64,000 nt of DNA, taken from assembly GCF_003967595.1 (NCBI RefSeq), contig NZ_BIFW01000001.1:62001-126000 (forward strand), written 5' to 3'. How positions within the stretch are numbered: position 1 is the first letter of the stretch; every line of letters starts with the position of its first letter. Below, piece after piece: positions 38,504 through 47,217 of this stretch. The position numbers were made by a program, and so were the translations under genes. The notes beneath the pieces are model-generated. The model ran no database searches. It was not told the DNA's origin and was given only the letters and a program-made list of their open reading frames with translations. Source of the stretch: Companilactobacillus musae. GTDB taxonomy: Bacteria; Bacillota; Bacilli; Lactobacillales; Lactobacillaceae.

Positions 38504-39790
38504 ATGTCTGCTAAGGCTAAATTTACAAAAAAAGAAAATAATACTGGTGAATTGAAGTTTGAAATTGACCAAGATACAATCAAACAAGGTTTGGATACTG
38601 CATTCAACCGTGTAAAGAAGAGTTTGAACGTACCTGGTTTCAGAAAAGGTAGAGTACCTCGTCAAATCTTCAATCGCATGTATGGTGAAGAAGCATTATA
38701 TGAAGATGCTTTGAACGCTGTTCTACCAACTGCATATCAAAATGCTGTTGACGAAACTAAAGTAGAACCTGTTGATCAACCACAAATTAACGTGGAATCA
38801 ATGGAAAAAGATCAACCATGGGCAATTACAGCTACAATTACTGTTAAACCTGATGTTGAACTTGGTGACTACAAGGGTATCGAAGTTAAGAAACAAAAAC
38901 GTAATGTCATGAAGGCTGATGTTGAAGATCGTCTTGCTGAATTACAAAAACAACAAGCTGAACTTGTTCTTAAAGACGGTAAAGCTGAAAAAGGTGACAC
39001 AGTAGTTATCGATTACGTTGGTACTGTTGATGGTAAAGAATTCGACGGTGGCAGTGCTCAAAACTACTCACTAGAACTTGGTTCAGGCACATTCATTCCT
39101 GGATTTGAAGATGAATTGATTGGTCACTCAGCTGGCGATGATGTTGACGTTAACGTTACATTCCCAGAAGACTACCAAGCAAAGGATCTAGCTGGTAAGA
39201 AGGCTATTTTCAAGACAAAACTTCACGAAGTTAAGACAAAGGAATTACCTGAATTAGATGATGACTTTGCTAAGGATGTTGACGAAGATGTTGACACACT
39301 TGAAGAATTGAAGACAAAGCTTCATGATGAAATCAAGGATCAAAAGAAAGAAACTGCTGAAGAAAATATTCAAGAAGAAGCAATTTCTGGTGCAGTTAAG
39401 AATGCCAAGATCGATTCAATTCCTCAATCAATGATTGATACAGAAGTTGAAAACCAATTGAACCAATACTTAGCTAACTTACGTCGTCAAGGTATCGATC
39501 CTAAGTTGTACTATCAAATGACAGGTACTACTGAAGATACTTTGAAGAAACAATTTGCTAAAGATGCTGAAGAACGTGTTAAGACTGACTTAGTTATCGA
39601 AGCAATCGTTGCTAAAGAAGGTATCAAACCTTCAGAAGACGAAATTAAAGCTGAAATCAAGTCACTTGCTGACGAATACAAGATGGAAGAAAAAGCCGTT
39701 AGAAATGCACTTTCAGATGATATGTTAGCTCATGATATTGCTGCTAAGAAGGCAATTGAATTGATCGTTGACTCAGCCGTTGAAAAGTAA
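38504..39790 (+). CDS. tig: Trigger factor (ribosome-associated chaperone)
   Basis: It binds nascent chains at the ribosome exit. The N-terminal ribosome-binding domain contains GFRKGRVPR (about residues 45-53, the GFRxGKxP signature). The FKBP-type prolyl isomerase domain starts near [20 protein letters not shown] (about 160-180), and a long helical C-terminal domain ends the 428-residue protein. It is followed by clpX, as in many Firmicutes. Confidence 0.97.
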   Translation: MSAKAKFTKKENNTGELKFEIDQDTIKQGLDTAFNRVKKSLNVPGFRKGRVPRQIFNRMYGEEALYEDALNAVLPTAYQNAVDETKVEPVDQPQINVESMEKDQPWAITATITVKPDVELGDYKGIEVKKQKRNVMKADVEDRLAELQKQQAELVLKDGKAEKGDTVVIDYVGTVDGKEFDGGSAQNYSLELGSGTFIPGFEDELIGHSAGDDVDVNVTFPEDYQAKDLAGKKAIFKTKLHEVKTKELPELDDDFAKDVDEDVDTLEELKTKLHDEIKDQKKETAEENIQEEAISGAVKNAKIDSIPQSMIDTEVENQLNQYLANLRRQGIDPKLYYQMTGTTEDTLKKQFAKDAEERVKTDLVIEAIVAKEGIKPSEDEIKAEIKSLADEYKMEEKAVRNALSDDMLAHDIAAKKAIELIVDSAVEK

Positions 39791-39811
39791 TCGATTCTTT
39801 TAAGAAACTTT

Positions 39812-39838
39812 AGGAAGCCGTAGGGCTTCCTTTTTTTA
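39812..39838 (+). terminator. Intrinsic terminator after tig
   Basis: AGGAAGCC and GGCTTCCT pair around GTAG, followed by seven T. Confidence 0.87.
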
Positions 39839-39884
39839 TAGCTTTTTAAAAAAGAGGTTTGAAACTAAATACTTTACTCTTATT

Positions 39885-39893
39885 TGCTACAAT
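39885..39893 (+). promoter_or_regulatory. Extended -10 promoter for clpX
   Basis: TGCTACAAT is an extended -10 element 45 bases before the start codon. The -35 region is poor. Confidence 0.55.
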
Positions 39894-39937
39894 GCTAGAC
39901 TTTCAAAGTATTGGAACTATTGAAGGAGAAATTGCAT

Positions 39938-41185
39938 ATGTTTGATAGTACAGAGAATACTGGTACGATTAGCTGTTCATTTTGTGGTAAAACACAAGAC
40001 CAAGTTAAGAAAATCGTTGCCGGACCCGGAGTCTATATTTGTAATGAATGTATAGATTTGTGCAAAGAAATTATAGATGAAGAATTAAATGAAGCTGCAC
40101 CATTGGATCTAGATAACATCCCAACACCTATGGAAATTAAAAAGATCCTTGACGATTATGTGATTGGACAAACTGATGCTAAACGTGCTTTGTCAGTTGC
40201 TGTTTATAATCACTATAAGAGAATTAATAAAATGGAACATCTTAAAGATGGCGAAACAGAGTTACAAAAGAGTAATATTGCCTTAATTGGACCTACTGGT
40301 TCAGGTAAGACTTTCTTGGCTCAAACTTTGGCTCGTATCCTCAAGGTACCATTTGCTATTGCTGATGCAACAACTCTTACTGAGGCTGGTTATGTTGGTG
40401 AAGATGTAGAAAATATCCTTTTGAAGCTTTTGCAAAATGCTGATTTTGATGTCGACAAGGCTGAACACGGTATTGTTTACATTGATGAAATTGATAAGAT
40501 TGCTAAGAAGAGTGAAAATGTTTCTATTACACGTGATGTTTCTGGAGAAGGTGTGCAACAAGCACTTTTGAAGATTCTTGAAGGAACAATTGCAAGTGTG
40601 CCACCACAGGGTGGTAGAAAACATCCTCAACAAGAGCTTATTCAAATTGATACAACTAATATCCTCTTTATTGTTGGTGGTGCTTTTGACGGTATCGAAA
40701 CAATTGTTAAGAATCGATTAGGCGACAAGACTATTGGTTTTGGTGCCGAACAAGAAGCTAATATTGCTGAAGAGAAGAGCTTGATGCAACAGATTATTCC
40801 AGAAGATTTGATGAAGTTTGGTATTATTCCAGAATTTATCGGTCGTATTCCTATTGTTACTGCTCTTGAGAAGCTTACTGAAGATGACTTAGTAAATATC
40901 CTAACTAAGCCAAAGAACGCTTTAATCAAGCAATACAAGGAATTAATGGAACTTGATGGTGTTAACCTGGTCTTTACAGATGGAGCATTGAAAGAAATTG
41001 CTAAGATGTCTATCGAAAGAAATACTGGTGCGCGTGGCTTGAGATCTATCGTTGAAGAGACAATGCTTAATACGATGTTTGATATTCCAGGACGTGATGA
41101 TGTTGAAGGTGTCAAAGTAACTAAAGACGCTGTAAGAAAAGTAAAAGAACCAGAATTGATTCTTAAAAATGGAGAGGTTGCCTAG
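39938..41185 (+). CDS. clpX: ATP-dependent Clp protease ATP-binding subunit ClpX
   Basis: This AAA+ unfoldase feeds ClpP. The N-terminal zinc finger CSFCGKTQ...CNEC (about residues 11-36) recognises substrates. Walker A is GPTGSGKT (about 119), Walker B is [11 protein letters not shown], the IGF-type ClpP loop appears as KTIGFGAE, and RGLRSIVE is in the C-terminal small domain. The ATG at 39938 follows AAGGAG. The open frame begins nine codons earlier but that part includes the RBS. It has 415 residues. clpP is not in the window. Confidence 0.97.
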   Translation: MFDSTENTGTISCSFCGKTQDQVKKIVAGPGVYICNECIDLCKEIIDEELNEAAPLDLDNIPTPMEIKKILDDYVIGQTDAKRALSVAVYNHYKRINKMEHLKDGETELQKSNIALIGPTGSGKTFLAQTLARILKVPFAIADATTLTEAGYVGEDVENILLKLLQNADFDVDKAEHGIVYIDEIDKIAKKSENVSITRDVSGEGVQQALLKILEGTIASVPPQGGRKHPQQELIQIDTTNILFIVGGAFDGIETIVKNRLGDKTIGFGAEQEANIAEEKSLMQQIIPEDLMKFGIIPEFIGRIPIVTALEKLTEDDLVNILTKPKNALIKQYKELMELDGVNLVFTDGALKEIAKMSIERNTGARGLRSIVEETMLNTMFDIPGRDDVEGVKVTKDAVRKVKEPELILKNGEVA

Positions 41186-41202
41186 TAGGCAGCCTTTTTT
41201 CT
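41175..41202 (+). terminator. Terminator overlapping the clpX stop
   Basis: AGGTTGCC pairs with GGCAGCCT (one G-T pair) around the stop codon, then six T. Because engB starts 37 bases later, it may reduce but not abolish its expression. Confidence 0.75.
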
Positions 41203-41238
41203 TTGGAATATGTTAAAATTATTTAATTGAGGTGAATT

Positions 41239-41823
41239 ATGCAAGTAAATAATGTATCCATGAATTTAAGTGCTGTTAGTTCAAAACAGTATCCTAATGA
41301 AGGCTTTCCTGAAATCGCATTGTTAGGCCGTTCAAACGTTGGTAAATCTTCTTTGATAAATACACTTATAAATCGAAAAAGCTTTGCGAGAACGTCTAGT
41401 ACGCCAGGTAAAACGCAAACTTTGAATTTCTATAACATTGAAGATCAATTATATTTAGTTGATGTTCCTGGTTATGGTTTTGCCAAGGTTTCTAAAAAGC
41501 AACGAGAAGAATTTGGTGTCATGATTGAAGAATATTTAACTACGCGCGATGTTCTAAGAGGTGTGGTTATTTTAGTTGATGGTCGTCATGCACCAAGTGA
41601 AGATGATATTTCAATGTATCAATTTGTCAGTTATTATAAAATTCCAACTTTGATTGTGGCAACCAAAATGGATAAGGTCAAAGGTAATCAATGGAATAAA
41701 ACTATTAGTCAAGTTAAGAAGACAATGGGCATTAATCAAACTGACAGTTTACAATTGTTCAGTTCCGAAACTAAGCATGGTAAAGATGAAGTTTGGGCTT
41801 GGATTGAAGATCATATGAAATAA
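41239..41823 (+). CDS. engB: Ribosome biogenesis GTPase YsxC/EngB
   Basis: This small GTPase is needed for 50S assembly. The G1 loop is [12 protein letters not shown] (about residues 29-40), G2 includes [15 protein letters not shown]3 is [11 protein letters not shown], and G4 is TKMDK. At 194 residues it has the family length. Its position after clpX is widely conserved. GAGGTGAA precedes the ATG. Confidence 0.95.
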   Translation: MQVNNVSMNLSAVSSKQYPNEGFPEIALLGRSNVGKSSLINTLINRKSFARTSSTPGKTQTLNFYNIEDQLYLVDVPGYGFAKVSKKQREEFGVMIEEYLTTRDVLRGVVILVDGRHAPSEDDISMYQFVSYYKIPTLIVATKMDKVKGNQWNKTISQVKKTMGINQTDSLQLFSSETKHGKDEVWAWIEDHMK

Positions 41824-41895
41824 GATATTACTATTTTTAACAAAACTTGAAAAATTTTAAAATGCTTAAGAATTTAATGAGCGAATAAAAAGCCC

Positions 41896-41924
41896 TTGAA
41901 AAATCACTTAGGGCTGTGTATCAT
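41896..41924 (+). promoter_or_regulatory. tyrS promoter inside an inverted repeat
   Basis: TTGAAA (41896-41901), 17 bases and TATCAT (41919-41924) match the consensus well. AGCCCT (41891-41896) and AGGGCT (41910-41915) form an inverted repeat that spans the -35 and most of the spacer. On the minus strand this repeat is followed by TTTTTA and would also read as a terminator. Confidence 0.65.
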
Positions 41925-41929
41925 CATAC

Positions 41930-42145
41930 TTATAGATAATTTTAGTTTCAAATCAAGTAGTGACCTACTTCAGAGTACAGAGAATTGACGGTTGGTGTGA
42001 GTCAAGCAGGGTTGGTTATGAATTACGAAGCTAAAAGTCATGTCCTATGTTATTAGGAGTAAAGTGCAAGTTGATTATTGACTTGAATTTGGGTGGTACC
42101 GCGCAAAAGGCGTCCCTGCATACAATTGCAGAGACGCTTTTTTTA
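41930..42145 (+). promoter_or_regulatory. T-box leader of tyrS (Tyr specifier UAC)
   Basis: The conserved T-box GGGTGGTACCGCG (42091-42103) is followed by the terminator GCGTC...GACGC with TTTTTTT (42110-42144). The upstream region folds as stem I, and TAC at 42024-42026 in the specifier-loop context is the tyrosine codon. Uncharged tRNA-Tyr should stabilise the antiterminator and turn on tyrS. This accounts for most of the 359-base gap after engB. Confidence 0.92.
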
Positions 42146-42182
42146 TTCCAATGGCTAGGATTATCAATTAGGAGGAAGATTT

Positions 42183-43427
42183 ATGAATATTATTGATGAA
42201 TTATCATGGCGTGGTTTGATCAACCAACAATCAGATGAGGAAGGACTACGAAAACTAGTTGATGAAAAAGCCATTTCATTATACTGTGGTATGGATCCAA
42301 CAGGTGATTCAATGCATATTGGTCACTTATTGCCATTCATGACTTTGGAAAGATTTGCTAATGCTGGTCATCATCCTTACATCGTTATTGGTGGAGCTAC
42401 TGGTTCAATTGGTGATCCAAGTGGTAAAAAAGCTGAACGTCCAATGCAAACAATGGACCAAGTTAATCACAACGTTGAGGCTTTGAGCAATCAAGCTAAG
42501 AAAATTTTCAGTAATTTTACAATGGTCAACAACTATGACTGGACTGAACCTATTGGTATTCTAGATTTCTTACGTGACTATGGTAAATTATTCAATGTTA
42601 ATACAATGCTTAATAAGGAAATTATTTCTAGTCGTCTAGAAGTAGGTATTTCCTTTACAGAATTTACATATCAAATTTTACAATCACTAGATTTCTTAAC
42701 ATTATACCGTAAGCATAATGTTCAATTACAAGTTGGTGGTGGTGACCAATGGGGTAATTTAACCGCTGGACTAGATTTAATTCATAAAGCTGAAGGCCAA
42801 GAGGCTAAAGTTTATGCTTTAACAATTCCATTGTTGTTAAAATCAGATGGTACAAAGTTTGGTAAAACTGCCGGTGGTGCTGTTTGGCTTGATCCTAAGA
42901 AGACCTCACCATATGAGTTCTATCAATTCTGGTTCAATCAAGATGATAAAGATGTTATCAATTTATTAAAGAAATTTACATTCTTAACAAAAGAGGAAAT
43001 TGATAAACTAGCAGAAGCCGTTAAAACAGCTCCTGAGAAACGTTTGGCTCAAAAGACTTTAGCTGAAGAAGTAACTAAGTTTGTTCACGGAGAAGAAGCT
43101 CTCAAGACTGCTGAGAAGATTACTGATGTATTGTTCTCTGGTGAGATTCAAGAATTAACTACTGCTGAAGTAGCAGAAGCCTTCCATGGTGTTCCAAGTG
43201 CAGAAATTTCCAATGATCCTATTAATTTAGTTGATCTTTTGATTGCTGTAAACGTTGATAAATCAAAGCGTCAAGCTCGTGAAGATATTCAAAATGGTGC
43301 TATTAGAATCAATGGTGAAAGATTGACTGACACAACCACTGAAATCGATCCTAAAGATTCATTTGATGGCAAATACATTGTTATTCGTCGTGGTAAGAAG
43401 AAGTATTTCTTGGCTACAATTAAATAA
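42183..43427 (+). CDS. tyrS: Tyrosyl-tRNA synthetase
   Basis: This class I synthetase charges tRNA-Tyr. CGMDPTGDSMHIGHL contains the HIGH box (about residues 35-49), VGGGDQWGN binds tyrosine, and KFGKTAGGA is the KMSKS equivalent (about 230). A C-terminal S4 RNA-binding domain includes QAREDIQNGAIRINGE. It has 414 residues, and GGAGGAAG precedes the ATG. Confidence 0.97.
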   Translation: MNIIDELSWRGLINQQSDEEGLRKLVDEKAISLYCGMDPTGDSMHIGHLLPFMTLERFANAGHHPYIVIGGATGSIGDPSGKKAERPMQTMDQVNHNVEALSNQAKKIFSNFTMVNNYDWTEPIGILDFLRDYGKLFNVNTMLNKEIISSRLEVGISFTEFTYQILQSLDFLTLYRKHNVQLQVGGGDQWGNLTAGLDLIHKAEGQEAKVYALTIPLLLKSDGTKFGKTAGGAVWLDPKKTSPYEFYQFWFNQDDKDVINLLKKFTFLTKEEIDKLAEAVKTAPEKRLAQKTLAEEVTKFVHGEEALKTAEKITDVLFSGEIQELTTAEVAEAFHGVPSAEISNDPINLVDLLIAVNVDKSKRQAREDIQNGAIRINGERLTDTTTEIDPKDSFDGKYIVIRRGKKKYFLATIK

Positions 43428-43432
43428 AACTA

Positions 43433-43461
43433 TTGACTGAATGCGTGAAATCGTTTATATT
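43433..43461 (+). promoter_or_regulatory. Promoter of the pyr operon
   Basis: TTGACT (43433-43438), a 17-base spacer and TATATT (43456-43461) start six bases after the tyrS stop. This is one of the best matches to the vegetative consensus in the window. Confidence 0.85.
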
Positions 43462-43473
43462 ATTTGCAACGAA

Positions 43474-43568
43474 AACTTTTAAACAAGTCCTGTGAGGCTT
43501 GGAAGGTTAATTACACATTAGACAAAAAAAGTGTAAACTTCCTTTCCTTGTGGGATAGGAAGTTTTTT
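43474..43568 (+). promoter_or_regulatory. PyrR attenuator 1
   Basis: The PyrR-binding loop TCCTGTGAGG sits in AAG/CTT on a stem of AACTTTT (43474-43480) with GGAAGGTT (43501-43508). The competing antiterminator pairs GGAAG (43501-43505) with CTTCC (43538-43542) and TTACAC with GTGTAA. The terminator AACTTCCT/AGGAAGTT (43536-43564) ends in TTTTTT. High UMP should favour PyrR binding and termination, as known for PyrR. Confidence 0.85.
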
Positions 43569-43590
43569 GTTTACTTAAAAAAATCAGGGA

Positions 43591-43676
43591 ACTTTTAAAT
43601 AGATCCAGTGAGGTCTAAAAGGTCAGGATAATACCAAACTTTTAGGGGCTAGCTGGATAAAGGCTAACCCTTTTTA
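43591..43676 (+). promoter_or_regulatory. PyrR attenuator 2
   Basis: A second loop, TCCAGTGAGG in AGA/TCT, stands on ACTTTT (43591-43596) with AAAAGGT (43617-43623). The antiterminator is CTAAAAG (43615-43621) with CTTTTAG (43639-43645). The terminator pairs AGGG and TAGC (43644-43653) with GCTA and CCCT (43663-43671), followed by T residues. It has the same logic as the first unit and stands directly before pyrB. Confidence 0.85.
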
Positions 43677-43691
43677 ATTTGGAGGAAAACA

Positions 43692-44639
43692 ATGAAAAAT
43701 ATACTTTCTATGTCACAATTATCAAATCAAGAGGTCTACGAGCTGATTGATTCGGCTTTGGAATTTAAGTCAGGTAAAAAATCAACGATTGGTGCTGATA
43801 AATTTGCCATTAACTTGTTTTTTGAAAATAGTACAAGAACAAAATCTAGTTTCCAAGTAGCTGAAATGAAATTAGGGATGCAAGAGATTGAATTTGAGGC
43901 GGCTACATCTTCAACTTCTAAAGGAGAAAGCTTGTATGACACAATTAAGACTGAAGAAAGTATCGGCGCTAGTGTTGCAGTGATTCGCCACAGCCAAGAT
44001 GAATATTATAAAGATTTAGTTGAAAATCATAATTTAAATATTCATATTATCAATGGTGGCGATGGTACAGGACAGCATCCCTCACAATCATTGCTTGATC
44101 TAATGACGATTTATGAACATTTTGGTAGTTTTGATGGATTGAAAGTTGGGATCATCGGGGATTTAAGTCATTCACGTGTTGCTCATTCAAATGCTGAAAT
44201 CTTAACAAGATTAGGTGCCAAGATGTACTTTGGTGGTTTAAATCAATGGTATACGCCAGAATTTGCTGAAATTGGTCCTCACACGAGTGTTGATCAATTA
44301 TGCGAAGAAATGGACGTAGTAATGCTTTTAAGAGTTCAACATGAAAGATTATCAGCTCAAGAGAATGAAAGCTTTTCTAAAGAAAACTATTTTCAAAATT
44401 ATGGTTTAAATAAAGATCGTGTCAAAATGATGAAAGAAACAACAATGATTATGCATCCGGCACCTATCAACCGTGGAGTAGAAATTGCTGACGATGTTGT
44501 TGAATGTGATAAGTCATATATTTTCCCTCAAATGGCTAATGGAGTATTTATGCGTATGGCCATGATTGAAGCCGTTTTAAAAGGAGATAACGTGGGTAAT
44601 GAAGTTACTGATAAAAAACGCCAAGCTATTCTACGCTAA
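43692..44639 (+). CDS. pyrB: Aspartate carbamoyltransferase catalytic subunit
   Basis: It condenses carbamoyl phosphate with aspartate, the first committed step of UMP synthesis. The carbamoyl-phosphate loop FFENSTRTKSSF (about residues 45-56), the HPSQSLLDL segment and the aspartate-binding LLRVQHER are present. It has 315 residues and no regulatory subunit gene follows, as is usual in Firmicutes. The last 41 bases overlap pyrC. Confidence 0.96.
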   Translation: MKNILSMSQLSNQEVYELIDSALEFKSGKKSTIGADKFAINLFFENSTRTKSSFQVAEMKLGMQEIEFEAATSSTSKGESLYDTIKTEESIGASVAVIRHSQDEYYKDLVENHNLNIHIINGGDGTGQHPSQSLLDLMTIYEHFGSFDGLKVGIIGDLSHSRVAHSNAEILTRLGAKMYFGGLNQWYTPEFAEIGPHTSVDQLCEEMDVVMLLRVQHERLSAQENESFSKENYFQNYGLNKDRVKMMKETTMIMHPAPINRGVEIADDVVECDKSYIFPQMANGVFMRMAMIEAVLKGDNVGNEVTDKKRQAILR

Positions 44640-45870
44640 TAAACTGATCAACTGTGATGTCTTGATTGAAGACGGTAAGTTCAAACATATTGCTGAAAAT
44701 ATCGTAGCAACCGATGCAAAAATTGTTGATGCTGGATTTAAGTTAGTAACTCCAGGCTTGATTGATGTTCATGTACATTTCAGAGAACCTGGTCAAGTAC
44801 ATAAAGAAACTATTAAAACTGGAACATTGGCTTCTGCACATGGTGGTTTTACGACTGTTGGCGCAATGCCTAATGTTATTCCAGTACCAGATAATATTGA
44901 AAAGTTTCAAGAACAGAGAAAATTGAATCAGGCAAACTCAGTTATTAATACGTTGCAGTATGCACCAGTAACAAAGAACGAAACAAGCGATGAATTAGTT
45001 GATATTGAAAAATTAGTTGAATTAGGTGCTATTGGCTTTTCAAACGATGGACATGGAATTATGAATGCCGAAACTATGTATGAAGCGATGGAACGAATTG
45101 CGGCGGTCAACAGTCATTTGGCAGCACATGTTGAAGATAAGAATTTGTTCAATCATGGCGTAATCAATTTTGGAATAGCCTCAAAGCGTCTTGGATTGCC
45201 AGGAATCAAGCAAGTAGCTGAAACATCACAATTAGCTAGAGATCTGGTTTTAGCTAAGGAAACTGGTGTACATTATCATGTCTGTCATATCTCTACTAAA
45301 GATGGTGTACAGTTGGTCAGAATGGCCAAGGATGCCGGAATTAATGTAACCTGTGAGGTCTCTCCACATCATCTTTTATTAAGTGATCAAGATATCGTAA
45401 CAGATGACGCTAACTTTAAAATGAATCCTCCGTTACGTAGTGAAAGTGATCGTCAGGCTTTAATTGCCGGATTACAAGATGGCACGATTGATATGATTGC
45501 AACGGATCATGCACCACATGCTGAAAATGAAAAAAATCAAGGCTTTGCTAAAAGTGCTTTCGGAATTACAGGAATTGAAACATCATTTCCATTGATGTAC
45601 ACGCACTTGGTAAAAACAGGATTGATCAGTATAGAAAAATTATTACAACTAATGACGGAAAATCCAGCTCAAGATTTTAATTTATCACAAGCGGGATTTA
45701 TCAAGTTAGGACAAAAGGCTGATTTTACAATCATTGATTTAGATGATAATTATGAAATTAAACGAACCGACTTTTTATCAAAAGGAACTAACAGTCCATT
45801 CATAGGACAGAAGGTTTTTGGAAAAATTGAACAGACGTATGTCAATGGTAATTGTGTTTATTCAAAATAA
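44599..45870 (+). CDS. pyrC: Dihydroorotase
   Basis: This zinc amidohydrolase closes carbamoyl aspartate to dihydroorotate. The metal ligands are in DVHVHFREPG (about residues 56-65), AAHVEDKN and CHISTKDG, and the catalytic aspartate is in ATDHAPHA (about 303). The length of 423 residues fits the class I type. The ATG at 44599 overlaps pyrB. AAAGGAG lies 14 bases upstream and GTGGG closer, so the start relies on coupling. Confidence 0.95.
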   Translation: MKLLIKNAKLFYANKLINCDVLIEDGKFKHIAENIVATDAKIVDAGFKLVTPGLIDVHVHFREPGQVHKETIKTGTLASAHGGFTTVGAMPNVIPVPDNIEKFQEQRKLNQANSVINTLQYAPVTKNETSDELVDIEKLVELGAIGFSNDGHGIMNAETMYEAMERIAAVNSHLAAHVEDKNLFNHGVINFGIASKRLGLPGIKQVAETSQLARDLVLAKETGVHYHVCHISTKDGVQLVRMAKDAGINVTCEVSPHHLLLSDQDIVTDDANFKMNPPLRSESDRQALIAGLQDGTIDMIATDHAPHAENEKNQGFAKSAFGITGIETSFPLMYTHLVKTGLISIEKLLQLMTENPAQDFNLSQAGFIKLGQKADFTIIDLDDNYEIKRTDFLSKGTNSPFIGQKVFGKIEQTYVNGNCVYSK

Positions 45871-45886
45871 AGAATGAGGGGTAAAA

Positions 45887-46579
45887 ATGGACAAACCAGT
45901 AATAGTAGCATTAGATTTTGCAGATGATTTTGAGTGTATTAATTTTTTGAATCAATTTCCTAAGGATGAAAAGCTCTTTTTGAAAATAGGATTGGAAATG
46001 TTTTGTCAATTTGGATATCCGTTTGTGAGAAATTTACGTGAACGAGGTTACAATATCTTCTTAGATTTAAAATTGCATGACATTCCTAATACCGTTAAAA
46101 GAACTTGTGAAATGATAGCAAAATGGGATGTTCAAATGTTGACGGTTCATGCTAGTGGTGGTGCTGAGATGATTGCTGCCGCTAAAGCTGGATTGGACGG
46201 TTCTTCAACGAAACTGTTAGCCGTTACGCAATTGACATCATTGGGACAAAATGAGTTAGCTAATGAATTGCAGGTTCCTTTAAAGTCACAAGATTATGTC
46301 ACTCATTTAGCAAAATTAGCTTTTGATAATGGTGCCGATGGAGTCATTTCATCAGCACTGGAAGTGCCTTTGATCAAAGCGGCTACTAGTTCTGAGTTTC
46401 TCTGTGTAACTCCAGGTATTAGACCTAAGTCAGCACAAGTTGGAGATCAAAAACGTGTCGCAACACCAGCACAAGCAGAAGAATTAGGTAGTGATGCGAT
46501 TGTAGTAGGGCGACCAATTACACAAGCAACAGATGGATATCAGGCGTACATGAATATTTGTAAGGAGTGGAGTAAATAA
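45887..46579 (+). CDS. pyrF: Orotidine 5'-phosphate decarboxylase
   Basis: It converts OMP to UMP. The catalytic DLKLHDIPNTV tetrad (about residues 60-70) and the C-terminal VTPGIRP and AIVVGRPITQA phosphate-binding motifs are present. It has 230 residues. GAGGGG lies upstream. The stop overlaps the pyrE ATG by one base. Confidence 0.96.
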   Translation: MDKPVIVALDFADDFECINFLNQFPKDEKLFLKIGLEMFCQFGYPFVRNLRERGYNIFLDLKLHDIPNTVKRTCEMIAKWDVQMLTVHASGGAEMIAAAKAGLDGSSTKLLAVTQLTSLGQNELANELQVPLKSQDYVTHLAKLAFDNGADGVISSALEVPLIKAATSSEFLCVTPGIRPKSAQVGDQKRVATPAQAEELGSDAIVVGRPITQATDGYQAYMNICKEWSK

Positions 46580-47217
46580 TGGATAAAAAAGCAGTTGCAG
46601 AAAATATTGCTAGTCAATTATTAAGAATTAAGGCGGTAACATTAAATCCCAAGGAACCCTTTGTGTGGGCTAGTGGGATTAAAGCTCCTATCTATACTGA
46701 TAATCGCTTAACGATTGCTTATCCGGACTTTCGCCAAACAATAGCCCATGATTTAGCTGATTTGATTAAAGAAAAGTATCCAGAAGCTGAAGTTATAGGT
46801 GGAGTCGCAACCGCAGGTATTCCTCATGCTACTGGGGTGGCTAATATCTTGGGTCTACCTTTGAATTATATACGTCCTCAGAAAAAAGATCATGGTAAGA
46901 AAAGTCAAATTGAAGGTCGTTGTCAAAAAGGTGATAAGGTTGTTTTGATTGATGATTTAATTTCAACTGGTGGAAGTATTCTCAAGGCAGTGAAGGCTGT
47001 TCGTGAAGAGGGCGGAGACGTTATTGGAACGGTTGCTATCTTTTCATATGATTTGCCGGAAAGTACACAAAACTTCGCTGATGAAAGAACAAAATTATAT
47101 ACTTTGACAGATTATCCAACAATGATTCAAGTGGCACAAAGCCAAGATTACGTTGAAGAAAGTGATATGGAATTGTTGAAACAATGGTATCAGGATCCTG
47201 AAAGTTGGTGTAAGTAA
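46579..47217 (+). CDS. pyrE: Orotate phosphoribosyltransferase
   Basis: It joins orotate with PRPP to make OMP. The PRPP-binding motif VVLIDDLISTGGS (about residues 120-132) and the catalytic-loop lysines in RPQKKDHGKK are present. It has 212 residues. One-base overlaps on both sides (TAATG) show tight coupling to pyrF and pyrD. Confidence 0.96.
   Translation: MDKKAVAENIASQLLRIKAVTLNPKEPFVWASGIKAPIYTDNRLTIAYPDFRQTIAHDLADLIKEKYPEAEVIGGVATAGIPHATGVANILGLPLNYIRPQKKDHGKKSQIEGRCQKGDKVVLIDDLISTGGSILKAVKAVREEGGDVIGTVAIFSYDLPESTQNFADERTKLYTLTDYPTMIQVAQSQDYVEESDMELLKQWYQDPESWCK

Noticed and set aside
40642-41115. A 157-codon minus-strand frame inside clpX
   Set aside because: It lies wholly opposite a conserved AAA+ domain and has no recognisable domain or RBS, so it is a codon-bias artefact.
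41886-41920. Minus-strand terminator before the tyrS leader
   Set aside because: There is no minus-strand gene upstream of it, and the same bases form a good plus-strand promoter. I keep it only as a finding, not as a terminator.
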